A stretch of DNA of 64,000 bases from Pectinatus frisingensis (GTDB lineage: Bacteria; Bacillota; Negativicutes; Selenomonadales; Selenomonadaceae). The position numbers and the translations under genes were made by a program. This document shows, in pieces, positions 53,402 to 61,646 of this stretch (positions within the stretch are counted from its first letter, which is position 1; the number at the start of each line of letters is the position of its first letter). Below the pieces are notes generated by a model. That model saw nothing but the letters and a program-made list of their open reading frames with translations. It searched no databases and had not been told where the DNA came from. Location: assembly GCF_015732285.1 (NCBI RefSeq), contig NZ_WIQU01000007.1:3332-67331 (forward strand). The letters run 5' to 3'.

Positions 53402-55351
53402 TTAGAAATTCATTTCGTAACCAATCATGAAATTTATCGGTGTGGAATAGTAAGGAGTGGAAGCTGAATGTGTTACGATATCATCTCGGTCAAGAATATT
53501 ATTTATGGTGAGAGTGGCAGTCTGACTGGAGTCAAACGCATATTTAAAGTTGAAATTAGTTAATAAATATGGCTTGCAGTCAGTAGGATAAGCATTATCA
53601 GGTGAATTTACCCGATCAAATAAATAGACGGCATTTATTCCGGCAGTAATTTTATCTTTATGATAATTTGTTCCGCCGTTAAGCTGCCATCTGCCATATT
53701 CGCGTGCCCAGGTTCCACGTAAAGCCCGTCCCATGGCATTGGTACCTTTGGGATTGTTTTCCGGATTGCTAAAGACAATTCCCCAGTTGTAATTCCAGCC
53801 ACCATTTCCCTTGATGGTATCGGTTATTTCGATACCGGTATTGCGGGCATCTTCATTGGAATAAGTAACCTTGGAGGTACCGATGGTGGCAGTAATGTTA
53901 TCTTTTATATTTTGGTGGAATAATACAGTCTGCCAATTGTGTGCTCCTTGTGTCTTTTTCCAACCAATTTCATAATGCAGTCCTTTTTGTGGTTTAAGAT
54001 CAGCAGTGCCGGCCAAAGTATTGCCAGATTGATTTAAAGTTGGCATTTTAAAAGATTGACCTGCGCTGATGTATATACTTTCATTAGAATTTAATTTATG
54101 GATGAATTGACTTTGACCACTGAAATTTGTAAAGTTTTGTTTGTCAGGGCCACCGGCAGTCCATGATTCCCGGCCACTTAAAAGGAAAGTATTACTATTA
54201 CTCAATTTGTATTCCCACTGACCGTAGGCAGAATAATTGTTTCGGGAGATATCATAGTAATTTTGAGAAAGAGATGAGGTGCTCGGTGCAGAAAAAAAAT
54301 CATGTTCTGTCTTGCTGTATTTTTCTTTTTGGTAACTCAGACCAAATAACAGGCTGTTATTGATAAATTGCCATTTTTTATTTATATCAAGCCCCATATT
54401 ATAATTGGATTCTTTGCTGTCGTCAGCTTCGTAACCAACTTTACCCTTGGCGGATTTATCATAAAATGATTTTGAATTATGACGGCGTCCGTTGTAGTAA
54501 AAATTACCGGACAGGCCGTTATTTTTATAATTTATTTGGAAAAAATCACGGGTGGTATTATAATTATCACTCTGATTTTTTGTTCCTTTACCTACTAATG
54601 GAGTGAAATATCCCACACGAGAATTGTTGTGGTTGTAAAATAGTGACCAGTTATCATCAATGGTATAATTTAAGGATATATTATTTTTTTCTGAGCCATT
54701 AAAGTCTTTGTCGTTAGAAGCAATATTGTTTATATGTCCCCATTTTTGATAATTGTACCCAATTCCTAATTTATCTTGTTGTATATTAATGCTGTGTTCT
54801 TGCTGGCCCATATTGCCCCAGCTGGTTTTAACAGAGTTGTTTCGCTGTTTTTTGGTAATAATATTTATAACACCACCCACTGCATCACTGCCATATAGAA
54901 CAGAACCACCGCCGCGTACTATTTCTACACGCTCCACATCATTCAGAGGAATGTCTGATAAATTATATGAGCCTCTTATATTGAGTGGAGCACCATTGAT
55001 CAGTATCAATGCTTCCGCACCGCGAATCAGTACCTTTGAGCGCATATTACCCATGCTGTTGCCGCCGGGTCCATAATCTAAATAAACGATACCTGCAGTA
55101 TATTTGAGTGCTTCCTGCAAATTGTTTGCACCGGTATTAGCCAGCTGCTGAGCTGTCAAAGTTTCTGTGTCAGCAGGAATGTCGATATTTTTTTTGTGAT
55201 AACGCAAGGCTGTCACACTCACGTTTTCCAACGCAACTGCCGGAGCAGTGCTGTCATCAGCGCTGCTGTCGGCAGCCGTATCAGCATAGGCATTCGGATA
55301 ACTACTGTTTATAATGCAAACAGTAGTTAAAAATATAAAACTTTTTTTCAA
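53402..55351 (-). CDS. TonB-dependent receptor under cobalamin riboswitch control (BtuB-like)
   Basis: This 649-residue outer-membrane receptor has a signal peptide, a TonB-box-like NVSVTALRYHKKNIDIPADT region, plug motifs (VLIRGAEALILINGAPLN, ERVEIVRGGGSVLYGSDAVGGVINI in parts) and a beta-barrel ending GYEMNF with terminal Phe. The leader carries a cobalamin riboswitch and terminator, so cobalamin represses it and corrinoid uptake (BtuB function) is the best call. It is divergent from tonB-exbBD. Confidence 0.92.
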   Translation of the reverse strand: MKKSFIFLTTVCIINSSYPNAYADTAADSSADDSTAPAVALENVSVTALRYHKKNIDIPADTETLTAQQLANTGANNLQEALKYTAGIVYLDYGPGGNSMGNMRSKVLIRGAEALILINGAPLNIRGSYNLSDIPLNDVERVEIVRGGGSVLYGSDAVGGVINIITKKQRNNSVKTSWGNMGQQEHSINIQQDKLGIGYNYQKWGHINNIASNDKDFNGSEKNNISLNYTIDDNWSLFYNHNNSRVGYFTPLVGKGTKNQSDNYNTTRDFFQINYKNNGLSGNFYYNGRRHNSKSFYDKSAKGKVGYEADDSKESNYNMGLDINKKWQFINNSLLFGLSYQKEKYSKTEHDFFSAPSTSSLSQNYYDISRNNYSAYGQWEYKLSNSNTFLLSGRESWTAGGPDKQNFTNFSGQSQFIHKLNSNESIYISAGQSFKMPTLNQSGNTLAGTADLKPQKGLHYEIGWKKTQGAHNWQTVLFHQNIKDNITATIGTSKVTYSNEDARNTGIEITDTIKGNGGWNYNWGIVFSNPENNPKGTNAMGRALRGTWAREYGRWQLNGGTNYHKDKITAGINAVYLFDRVNSPDNAYPTDCKPYLLTNFNFKYAFDSSQTATLTINNILDRDDIVTHSASTPYYSTPINFMIGYEMNF

Positions 55352-55391
55352 TTTTTTTCCCCTTACAATAAAAATAAAAAAATTAACTTTG

Positions 55392-55429
55392 CAAAAAAAT
55401 TAAGGCTATTCCCAGTGAGAAATAGCCTT
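55392..55429 (-). terminator. Terminator in the receptor leader (riboswitch expression platform)
   Basis: On the minus strand AAGGCTATT / AATAGCCTT with a 10-nt loop is followed by AATTTTTTT. It lies between the riboswitch aptamer and the receptor start, so it probably is the off-state terminator. Confidence 0.75.
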
Positions 55430-55494
55430 AAACATAACAAAAGCTGGCTTGAAAAGCCAGTGAATAGTGTACAATAAGATATTGCACTTAATTC

Positions 55495-55683
55495 CCCTCC
55501 CTATCACTCGCAGGTTTTAATGGTGACTGTTGAATAAGCAGTTCTTCTGACTTCAGTTCATCGCTAGACCAGCCTTCTCGGATTTCTCCAATGACATTTT
55601 TGGCTTTGCTCCCTGTTACAGCGGCGTGACCGTACCGGCTTTATACCGGTTTTTCTATTAAGTCCCATAGGACACTTATTCCT
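55495..55683 (-). ncRNA. Cobalamin riboswitch (receptor side)
   Basis: On the minus strand the aptamer core is ACGGTCACGCCGCTGTAAC, with GGGAGC following and the B12-box-like AAGTCAGAAGAACTGC downstream; it ends in CCTGCGAGTGATAGGG. It lies in the leader of the TonB-dependent receptor at 53402. A -10 TATAAT is at 55715-55720 on the minus strand. Confidence 0.9.
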
Positions 55684-55797
55684 GAAATATGAAATTTTTC
55701 TGAAACACTTTCATATTATAACATAATAAAGTAAAAATGAATAGCTGTTATCAATAATATGATTTACAATATCAATATTTAGTATAAGCTTTTGCTC

Positions 55798-55826
55798 TTG
55801 ACAAGGAGAGGAAAGCTTTATATCAT
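55798..55826 (+). promoter_or_regulatory. Promoter of the tonB-exbB-exbD unit
   Basis: TTGACA and TATCAT are separated by 17 nt; the predicted start is about 50 nt before the plus-strand cobalamin aptamer. Confidence 0.6.
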
Positions 55827-55879
55827 GTAATATAGATTTGTTATATAAACTATAATTATTCAATAATAAAATACAGTGA

Positions 55880-56066
55880 ACAGGTGCGGGTACGCTTAAT
55901 AGAGAAGTGCGGTAATACACCGCTGCGGTCACGCCGCTGTAAAGGGAAATCATGTTGTAATTAAAGTCACTGGGAAACTGGGAAGGCGCAACGTGGTAAT
56001 GATCCAGAGCCAGAAGAACTGCCTGTTTGAAGATCACCATCTAACCTGCGAGTGATAGGGAGGGGA
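55880..56066 (+). ncRNA. Cobalamin riboswitch (tonB side)
   Basis: The aptamer core GCGGTCACGCCGCTGTAAA, with GTCACTGGGAAACTGGGAAG and B12-box-like AGCCAGAAGAACTGCC, ends in CCTGCGAGTGATAGGGAGG. That end is identical over about 22 nt to the divergent riboswitch at 55495. It controls tonB-exbB-exbD. Confidence 0.92.
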
Positions 56067-56111
56067 TTATTTTTGGGCAGTAATGAATTCAGTATAGATT
56101 TTGCCTTTAAG

Positions 56112-56142
56112 AAGCATATTCCTTTGGGAGTGTGCTTTTTTC
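56112..56142 (+). terminator. Terminator in the tonB leader (riboswitch expression platform)
   Basis: AAGCATATTCC / GGGAGTGTGCTT (two G-T pairs) is followed by TTTTTT, 17 nt before the tonB ATG. It fits transcriptional-off control when cobalamin binds. Confidence 0.7.
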
Positions 56143-56158
56143 AGTTGGGGGAATCTGT

Positions 56159-56965
56159 ATGCGGGTGACGAAATATCGTAAAACAGGCCTTTTCTGGTCA
56201 TTGACAATACATGTTATTTTATTTATGCTATTAGCATTCGGAGGTTTTTTTTCGAATTTGCACCATGTTTATGCCACAGATGATAATATCTATACTATTG
56301 ATGATAGTGATAGATCAGCCGGCGGCGGAAACAGCGGCGGTGGTGGTGTCAGCGGTGGCGGGGAAGCTTCTTTTTCCAGCAGCGATATAGTCTTGTCAAA
56401 TAATGATGTGGATAAAATTGATAAAACTGTTAAAAAAGAGGAGACTGATGATAACTTCCAAAAAGAAAAACTGCTTAAGCATATGGAAGGTACAATTGGA
56501 GTTGGTAATGGCTCCAGTAGTTCAACAGGCACTGCTGTTGGCAGTGGTACAGGAACTGGCAATGGAGTTGGAACCGGCAGCGGATCTGGTTCTGGCAGTG
56601 GTTCCGGCAATGGAACTGGAACTGGTAATGGATCTGGCAACGGTAATGGTGGTGGCAGTGGTTCCGGTGATGATGGAAGTAAATTGAAAGTTACCGTTCC
56701 GCCCAGGCCTCAGTATACGCCGAAACCTGATTATCCGGAAGACATGCGTGAAGCAGATGAAGAAGGCTATGTTGTATTGCAGTTTGTTGTAAATACAGAC
56801 GGCAGTGTGGCGAGTGTAACTGTTGTGGGGTCATCAGGACAAAGAGAATTTGAACAGGCGGCTTTGGCAGCGGGCAGACAATTTACTTTTTCACCCGGGG
56901 TTAATGCTTATAACGAATCAGTGCAATCCTATTATACACAGACAATTACTTTTCAATTGCATTAA
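56159..56965 (+). CDS. tonB: TonB energy-transducing protein with Gly/Ser-rich linker
   Basis: The 268-residue protein has one N-terminal membrane segment (TGLFWSLTIHVILFMLLAFG), a linker, and a C-terminal TonB domain (PKPDYPEDMREADEEGYVVL onward to TITFQLH). The linker is not Pro-rich but made of Gly, Ser, Thr and Asn (about residues 119-178, for example GSGSGSGSGSGN). TonB passes proton-motive energy from ExbB-ExbD to outer-membrane receptors. ATG at 56159 follows GGGGGA. It is in a cobalamin-regulated operon, so it likely serves the receptor at 53402 and perhaps that at 40713. Confidence 0.92.
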   Translation: MRVTKYRKTGLFWSLTIHVILFMLLAFGGFFSNLHHVYATDDNIYTIDDSDRSAGGGNSGGGGVSGGGEASFSSSDIVLSNNDVDKIDKTVKKEETDDNFQKEKLLKHMEGTIGVGNGSSSSTGTAVGSGTGTGNGVGTGSGSGSGSGSGNGTGTGNGSGNGNGGGSGSGDDGSKLKVTVPPRPQYTPKPDYPEDMREADEEGYVVLQFVVNTDGSVASVTVVGSSGQREFEQAALAAGRQFTFSPGVNAYNESVQSYYTQTITFQLH

Positions 56966-57000
56966 TGCATCTGGAAAGGCAACTATGAGGGGGATAATTT

Positions 57001-57630
57001 ATGGATTTTATTATGCAGGGTGTCGGTTATTTTCATAAGGGCGGATTCGTCATGTACATACTGCTCTTATGTTCGATTTTTGTTATTTCCATTGCTATTG
57101 AAAGGGTATTTTATTTTTCTAAGGCTGACTCAGGAAGAAAATTTGCCGATAATTTTTATCGATTGATGGTTAATAATAAGATTGAGGAAGCTAAGAGACT
57201 GGCTGCACAAACAAAGGGTGATCTGGCAATGCTTTTGCATTCTGGAATGACGAGAACCGATAATAATTTTAAGATTGCGGCTTTCTTTGAAATTCAATCA
57301 GGGATTTCCCTGGCTAAATTTCGGTCGCGGCTTTATTATCTTAATGTAATAGTAACAATGGCGCCGCTGCTTGGACTTTTAGGAACTATCAGTGGCATGA
57401 TATCAGCTTTCAGTATTTTTAATGTTCAGGAAGGTCAGGCACATGCGATAACCGGTGGTGTAGGTGAAGCTTTGATTGCAACAGCGATGGGGCTATGTGT
57501 GGCTGTGGTCTCATTAATTATTCATGCATATTTTACACAACGTGTGGATAATATCGTAACCGATATGGAGCAGTCTTTCTCATTGGTAGAAGCATATCGT
57601 AACAGAGGTGATTCCGATGCGTCTGCGTGA
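57001..57630 (+). CDS. exbB: ExbB-type proton channel subunit (MotA/TolQ/ExbB)
   Basis: The 209-residue membrane protein has three membrane segments (about 15-33, 115-140 and 155-180) and the family signature VTMAPLLGLLGTISGMISAF and GGVGEALIATAMGLCVAV. It forms the proton channel that drives TonB. It follows tonB by 35 nt and overlaps exbD. Confidence 0.93.
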   Translation: MDFIMQGVGYFHKGGFVMYILLLCSIFVISIAIERVFYFSKADSGRKFADNFYRLMVNNKIEEAKRLAAQTKGDLAMLLHSGMTRTDNNFKIAAFFEIQSGISLAKFRSRLYYLNVIVTMAPLLGLLGTISGMISAFSIFNVQEGQAHAITGGVGEALIATAMGLCVAVVSLIIHAYFTQRVDNIVTDMEQSFSLVEAYRNRGDSDASA

Positions 57631-58021
57631 TCGCCGTTCTTTTTCTAAACCGGAAGTAATGATTATACCGATGATCGACATAATGTTTTTTTTATTGGTA
57701 TTTTTTATGCTTAGTACTTTGTATATGGTGAATATCAAGACAGTGCCGGTGAATATGCCTAAAACCGAAAATGCTGAGATGCAGGCACGGGTGAATTATT
57801 TGGTGACAATAAAAAAAGATGGTTCGCTTTATCTGGAGGATAAGCGTATTGCCGAAAAAGATTTGTTGGCACAGGCCCAGAAGGCAAAGCAGCAAAATCC
57901 TAATTTTGCTGTCGTGATACGTGCGGATAAGGATATGAATTATGATCAGCTCATGGGATTGCTTGATAGGCTTAAGGGCGCTGGGATAACCCGTTTTGGT
58001 CTGGCGTCGGATGCAAAATAA
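57617..58021 (+). CDS. exbD: ExbD-type TonB-complex subunit
   Basis: The 134-residue protein has one membrane segment near the N-terminus with the essential Asp in MIPMIDIMFFLLVFFML, and a periplasmic domain (VTIKKDGSLYLEDKRI onward). The ATG at 57617 follows GAGGTG and overlaps exbB by 14 bp; a GTG three codons earlier is inside that ribosome site. It completes the tonB-exbB-exbD operon. Confidence 0.93.
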   Translation: MRLRDRRSFSKPEVMIIPMIDIMFFLLVFFMLSTLYMVNIKTVPVNMPKTENAEMQARVNYLVTIKKDGSLYLEDKRIAEKDLLAQAQKAKQQNPNFAVVIRADKDMNYDQLMGLLDRLKGAGITRFGLASDAK

Positions 58022-58054
58022 TATGGGATAGGAGTATACATTAGCATAATTAAA

Positions 58055-58104
58055 AGCTGCCCCCCATAAGTTAGATTTTTAAAGCTAACTTATGGGGGGC
58101 AGCT
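58055..58104. terminator. Strong terminator after exbD and leuB
   Basis: A 20-bp perfect stem (AGCTGCCCCCCATAAGTTAG and its complement) has a 10-nt loop. It lies between convergent exbD and leuB. Confidence 0.85.
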
Positions 58105-58124
58105 CATTTTATGAGAATATATTT

Positions 58125-59195
58125 TTATCCTATATTATCAATAACGGCCTGTGTCATTTGCAGGGTATCAGCCTTTTTAAATCCTGTGCTGTAGATATCG
58201 GCTGTTCGATAGCCATCGGCTAAAGCCTTCTGTACTGCTACTTCTATATCTGCTGCTGCCGCCTCAGCTGAAAAGGAATGACGCAGCAGCATCGCAGCCG
58301 ATAGGATAGTACCAAGGGGATTGGCAATACCCTTTCCTGCAATGTCAGGAGCTGATCCATGAATCGGTTCATAAAGACTGGTTCGTTCGCCGATGCTCGC
58401 TGATGGCATAAGACCAATGGAGCCACTTAAAACGGCAGCCTCATCACTCAATATATCACCAAAGAGGTTGCTGGTGACAATGACATCAAAGCGTGTCGGA
58501 TTTATTGCCAGCTGCATTGAGCAATTATCAACGTACATATTGTCGAGCTGCACATCGGAATATTTTTCGGCTGTTTTAGCAGCTGTTTTTCTCCATAAGC
58601 GTGAAGTAGCCAGTACATTAGCCTTGTCTACGGAGGTCACCCTGCCTTTACGATTGCGGGCGGCAGTCAAGGCTAAAGCAACGATTCTTTCGACTTCAGG
58701 AATACTGTAATTTTCCAGATCCCAGGCGCGTGTAGTGCCTTCATATTCTTCAGATTCACATCTTTCACCAAAATAGATACCGCCGATAAGCTCCCGCACG
58801 ATTAAAATATCGGTGCCACGAATTATACTGGGTTTCAATGGAGAATATTCCAGTAAAGCCTCCATTGCTTTTACCGGTCTTAAATTGGCATATAATCCTA
58901 ATCCCTGCCGCAAACCTAATATGGCTTTTTCCGGACGCAGGGCAGGAGCAACATTGTCCCATTTGTCGCCGCCAACGGCACCGAAAAGCACTGCATCGGC
59001 AGCTTTGGCGGCAGCAAGTGTTTCAGCAGGCAGTGGTACACCAAATTTATCATAAGCTGTTCCACCAGCGTCATAATAAGAAAAATTTAATTGCCAGCTA
59101 TACTTGCCGGCTATTTTTTTTAAAACATTTACGGCAGCAACAGTTATTTCCTTACCTATTCCATCACCGGGAATAACGACGATGTTTTTAGTCAT
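58125..59195 (-). CDS. leuB: 3-isopropylmalate dehydrogenase
   Basis: This NAD-dependent dehydrogenase oxidises and decarboxylates 3-isopropylmalate in leucine biosynthesis. The 356-residue protein has IVVIPGDGIGKEITVAAV, LIVRELIGGIYFGE, VDNCSMQLAINPTRFDVIVTSNLFGDILSDEAAVLSGSIG (in parts) and EPIHGSAPDIAGKGIANP. The ATG at 59195 is behind AAGGAGAAC and overlaps the leuD stop by 8 bp; the longer in-frame start lies inside leuD. Confidence 0.95.
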   Translation of the reverse strand: MTKNIVVIPGDGIGKEITVAAVNVLKKIAGKYSWQLNFSYYDAGGTAYDKFGVPLPAETLAAAKAADAVLFGAVGGDKWDNVAPALRPEKAILGLRQGLGLYANLRPVKAMEALLEYSPLKPSIIRGTDILIVRELIGGIYFGERCESEEYEGTTRAWDLENYSIPEVERIVALALTAARNRKGRVTSVDKANVLATSRLWRKTAAKTAEKYSDVQLDNMYVDNCSMQLAINPTRFDVIVTSNLFGDILSDEAAVLSGSIGLMPSASIGERTSLYEPIHGSAPDIAGKGIANPLGTILSAAMLLRHSFSAEAAAADIEVAVQKALADGYRTADIYSTGFKKADTLQMTQAVIDNIG

Positions 59196-59685
59196 TATGT
59201 TTGTTCTCCTTGATATAGTTGATGAGTCCGCCGGCTTTGGCAATGTCTTCGACGAATCCTGGCAGCGGGTGGGCTTGGAAAACATCACCGCTGGTAAGAT
59301 TTTCTATTTTACCAGTCGATGTGTCTACACGTAATGTATCATTGCTTTTGATTTTGTTGACATCGTCACCAATTTCTAAGAGCGGTAAACCGATGTTTAT
59401 ACCATTGCGGTAAAATATGCGGGCAAAACTGGCAGCTATGATTACCGGTACACCACTGGTCTTGATGGCAATTGGAGCATGTTCACGCGATGAACCGCAG
59501 CCAAAATTTTTACCACCAACGATCATGTCTCCTTTTTTTACGTTTTCAGCGAAACTTTTATCTATATCTGCCATACAATGTGTGGCTAATTCCTGTGGAT
59601 CAAATGAAATTAAATAGCGGGCCGGAATAATAACATCAGTATCTATATTATCTCCATAACGCCATACTTTTCCTTCTAATGCCAT
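59188..59685 (-). CDS. leuD: 3-isopropylmalate dehydratase small subunit
   Basis: The 165-residue small subunit of isopropylmalate isomerase has WRYGDNIDTDVIIPARYL, GKNFGCGSSREHAPIAIK and IFYRNGINIGLPL. It works with LeuC on isopropylmalate. It is 29 nt after leuC and overlaps leuB by 8 bp, so the operon is leuCDB. Confidence 0.95.
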   Translation of the reverse strand: MALEGKVWRYGDNIDTDVIIPARYLISFDPQELATHCMADIDKSFAENVKKGDMIVGGKNFGCGSSREHAPIAIKTSGVPVIIAASFARIFYRNGINIGLPLLEIGDDVNKIKSNDTLRVDTSTGKIENLTSGDVFQAHPLPGFVEDIAKAGGLINYIKENKHND

Positions 59686-59714
59686 AATATCATGCCTTTC
59701 ATTTTTATCGGTTA

Positions 59715-60974
59715 TTATTTTAAATCGCTTGGCTGCGCTATTTTACCAAGAACAGCACTAGCGGCAGCTACCTGCGGACCAGCTAAATAAACTTCACTGT
59801 CGATGTGACCCATCCTGCCGCGAAAGTTGCGGTTTGTTGTTGATACGCAGCGTTCTCCAGCGGCTAATATACCCATGTGGGCGCCTAAACATGGTCCACA
59901 AGTTGGTGTGCTGACGGCAGCACCTGCTTCAATAAAGATGTCAATGTAACCTGCCCGCATAGATTGTTTGTATACCTGCTGACTGCCGGGAATTACGATA
60001 CAGCGCACATTTTTATCAATGGTATGTCCTTTTAGTATATTGGCTGCAATTTTCATATCTTCAATACGTCCGTTAGTGCAGGAACCAATGACTACCTGAT
60101 CAATTGGAATATTACCAATATCCGTAATTTTTTTTGTGTTGCCCGGTAAATGGGGAAAAGCCACTACTGGAACTAAATCAGATAAGTTTATGCGTACTGT
60201 TTGGCAGTACTGGGCATCCGGATCAGAATTAAATATCTTATAAGGAGCTTTAACCCGATCCTTTATATATATCAGAGTCGTTTCATCCACTGGGAAAATA
60301 CCATTTTTACCACCGGCTTCAATCGCCATATTAGAAATGGTAAAACGATCGTCCATTGATAATGATTTTATGCCTTCTCCTGTAAATTCCAGTGCTTTGT
60401 AAAGAGCACCATCGACACCAATCATGCCGATTAGTGTAAGAATGACATCTTTACCGGTTATGTCGTGTGGTTTTTCGCCGGATAATTCTACCTTTATTGT
60501 TTCGGGCACCTTGAACCATGCCTTGCCGGTCGCCAGTCCCACTGCCAGATCAGTCGTTCCCACCCCGGTGGAAAAACCTCCTAATGCACCATAGGTGCAG
60601 GTATGTGAATCGGCACCGATTGTCAGCATCCCTGGTGCGACAATGCCTTTTTCCGGCAAAATTACGTGTTCGATGCCACCCCGGCCTACTTCAAAATAAT
60701 TTATTATGTCGTGTTTATCAGCAAATTCACGTACTGACTTAGCCAATTGAGCTGATTTGATGTCTTTATTTGGGGTGAAATGATCCGGAATCAAAGCTAT
60801 TTTTGTATTATCAAAAACTGGTCCGCCGATTTTATCGAATTCTTTGAATGACGGTGGTGCTGTTACATCATTCGCCAGCACCATATCAAGGCTGCAGGTT
60901 ATCAATTGCCCGGCTGATACTTTCTCTACACCCGCATGAGCGGCAAGAATTTTTTCTGTCATATTCATTCCCAT
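59715..60974 (-). CDS. leuC: 3-isopropylmalate dehydratase large subunit
   Basis: The 419-residue aconitase-family subunit carries a 4Fe-4S cluster; visible motifs are [32 protein letters not shown] and [18 protein letters not shown], giving three cluster cysteines. It converts 2- to 3-isopropylmalate with LeuD. The ATG at 60974 follows AGGAGG. leuA is not in the window. The promoter is probably at 61122-61151. Confidence 0.95.
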   Translation of the reverse strand: MGMNMTEKILAAHAGVEKVSAGQLITCSLDMVLANDVTAPPSFKEFDKIGGPVFDNTKIALIPDHFTPNKDIKSAQLAKSVREFADKHDIINYFEVGRGGIEHVILPEKGIVAPGMLTIGADSHTCTYGALGGFSTGVGTTDLAVGLATGKAWFKVPETIKVELSGEKPHDITGKDVILTLIGMIGVDGALYKALEFTGEGIKSLSMDDRFTISNMAIEAGGKNGIFPVDETTLIYIKDRVKAPYKIFNSDPDAQYCQTVRINLSDLVPVVAFPHLPGNTKKITDIGNIPIDQVVIGSCTNGRIEDMKIAANILKGHTIDKNVRCIVIPGSQQVYKQSMRAGYIDIFIEAGAAVSTPTCGPCLGAHMGILAAGERCVSTTNRNFRGRMGHIDSEVYLAGPQVAAASAVLGKIAQPSDLK

Positions 60975-61121
60975 AAAAATCCTCCTGATAGTTAATCATT
61001 TTAAATTTTTCGTACAAATGCATAATATCAGCTTTTGTTTTGTGAGATTAGTTTGGAATAATAAAATTATAATAGTATTTCTAATCAAATGTTTGTAAAA
61101 ATGTAAACATGCCTGTATGCA

Positions 61122-61151
61122 ATGATAGTACATAATTAAATATTTTGTCAA
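61122..61151 (-). promoter_or_regulatory. Probable leuCDB promoter
   Basis: On the minus strand TTGACA (61151-61146) and TATCAT (61127-61122) are separated by 18 nt, about 150 nt before leuC. I see no obvious leucine leader peptide or T-box in the gap 60975-61278. Confidence 0.55.
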
Positions 61152-61287
61152 GGCGTTATGTCTGTGAAAAGGTAGATAATGTATAAAAATATTATTTATA
61201 TGCATTATTTTCATATTAATTTCATATTAAAGCGATAAAATATAAGTTAGTCTAGATTTATAAATACATTTTTGGCGGGTGACTGAT

Positions 61288-61602
61288 TTGGAATGGGTTT
61301 ATTTGATAGTAGCTGGTTTTTTAGAAATAACATGGGCTATATCATTAAAATATACAGAAGGTTTTACTTGTTTGCTGCCATCGCTGTTTACCGGGGCTGC
61401 CATGCTTGGCAGCGTATATTTATTGGATCTGTCGACAAAAAGCATTCCCATAGGGACTGCTTATGCCGTTTGGACCGGAATAGGGGCTGCTGGTACAGCG
61501 ATAATGGGTATGATTTGGTTCGGAGAACCACATCAGGCAATGCGGCTGGTTTGCATAATGCTGATTATTGCCGGTGTCATTGGGTTAAAAATTAACATTT
61601 GA
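61288..61602 (+). CDS. SMR-family exporter, Gdx/SugE type
   Basis: The ~104-residue protein has four membrane segments and the Gdx/SugE pattern: VYLIVAGFLEITWAISLKYTEGF with the essential Glu, then IPIGTAYAVWTGIGAAGTAIMG. Gdx proteins export guanidinium; QacE-type drug export is an alternative, but the LKYTEGF motif favours Gdx. The start is uncertain: TTG at 61288 behind GGCGGGTGA, or GTG at 61279. No guanidine riboswitch is visible. The next gene begins 44 nt downstream. Confidence 0.87.
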   Translation: MEWVYLIVAGFLEITWAISLKYTEGFTCLLPSLFTGAAMLGSVYLLDLSTKSIPIGTAYAVWTGIGAAGTAIMGMIWFGEPHQAMRLVCIMLIIAGVIGLKINI

Positions 61603-61646
61603 CGCAATGCTGATATTTATATTCTTATTTTGAGGATGGTGCTTAT

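Noticed and set aside
56290-56640. A proline-rich protein on the minus strand opposite tonB
   Set aside because: It is the reverse reading of the Gly/Ser-coding repeat in tonB and has no ribosome site.
61215-61287. A guanidine riboswitch before the Gdx-type gene
   Set aside because: No paired ACGR-loop hairpins or ykkC core are visible in the short AT-rich leader.
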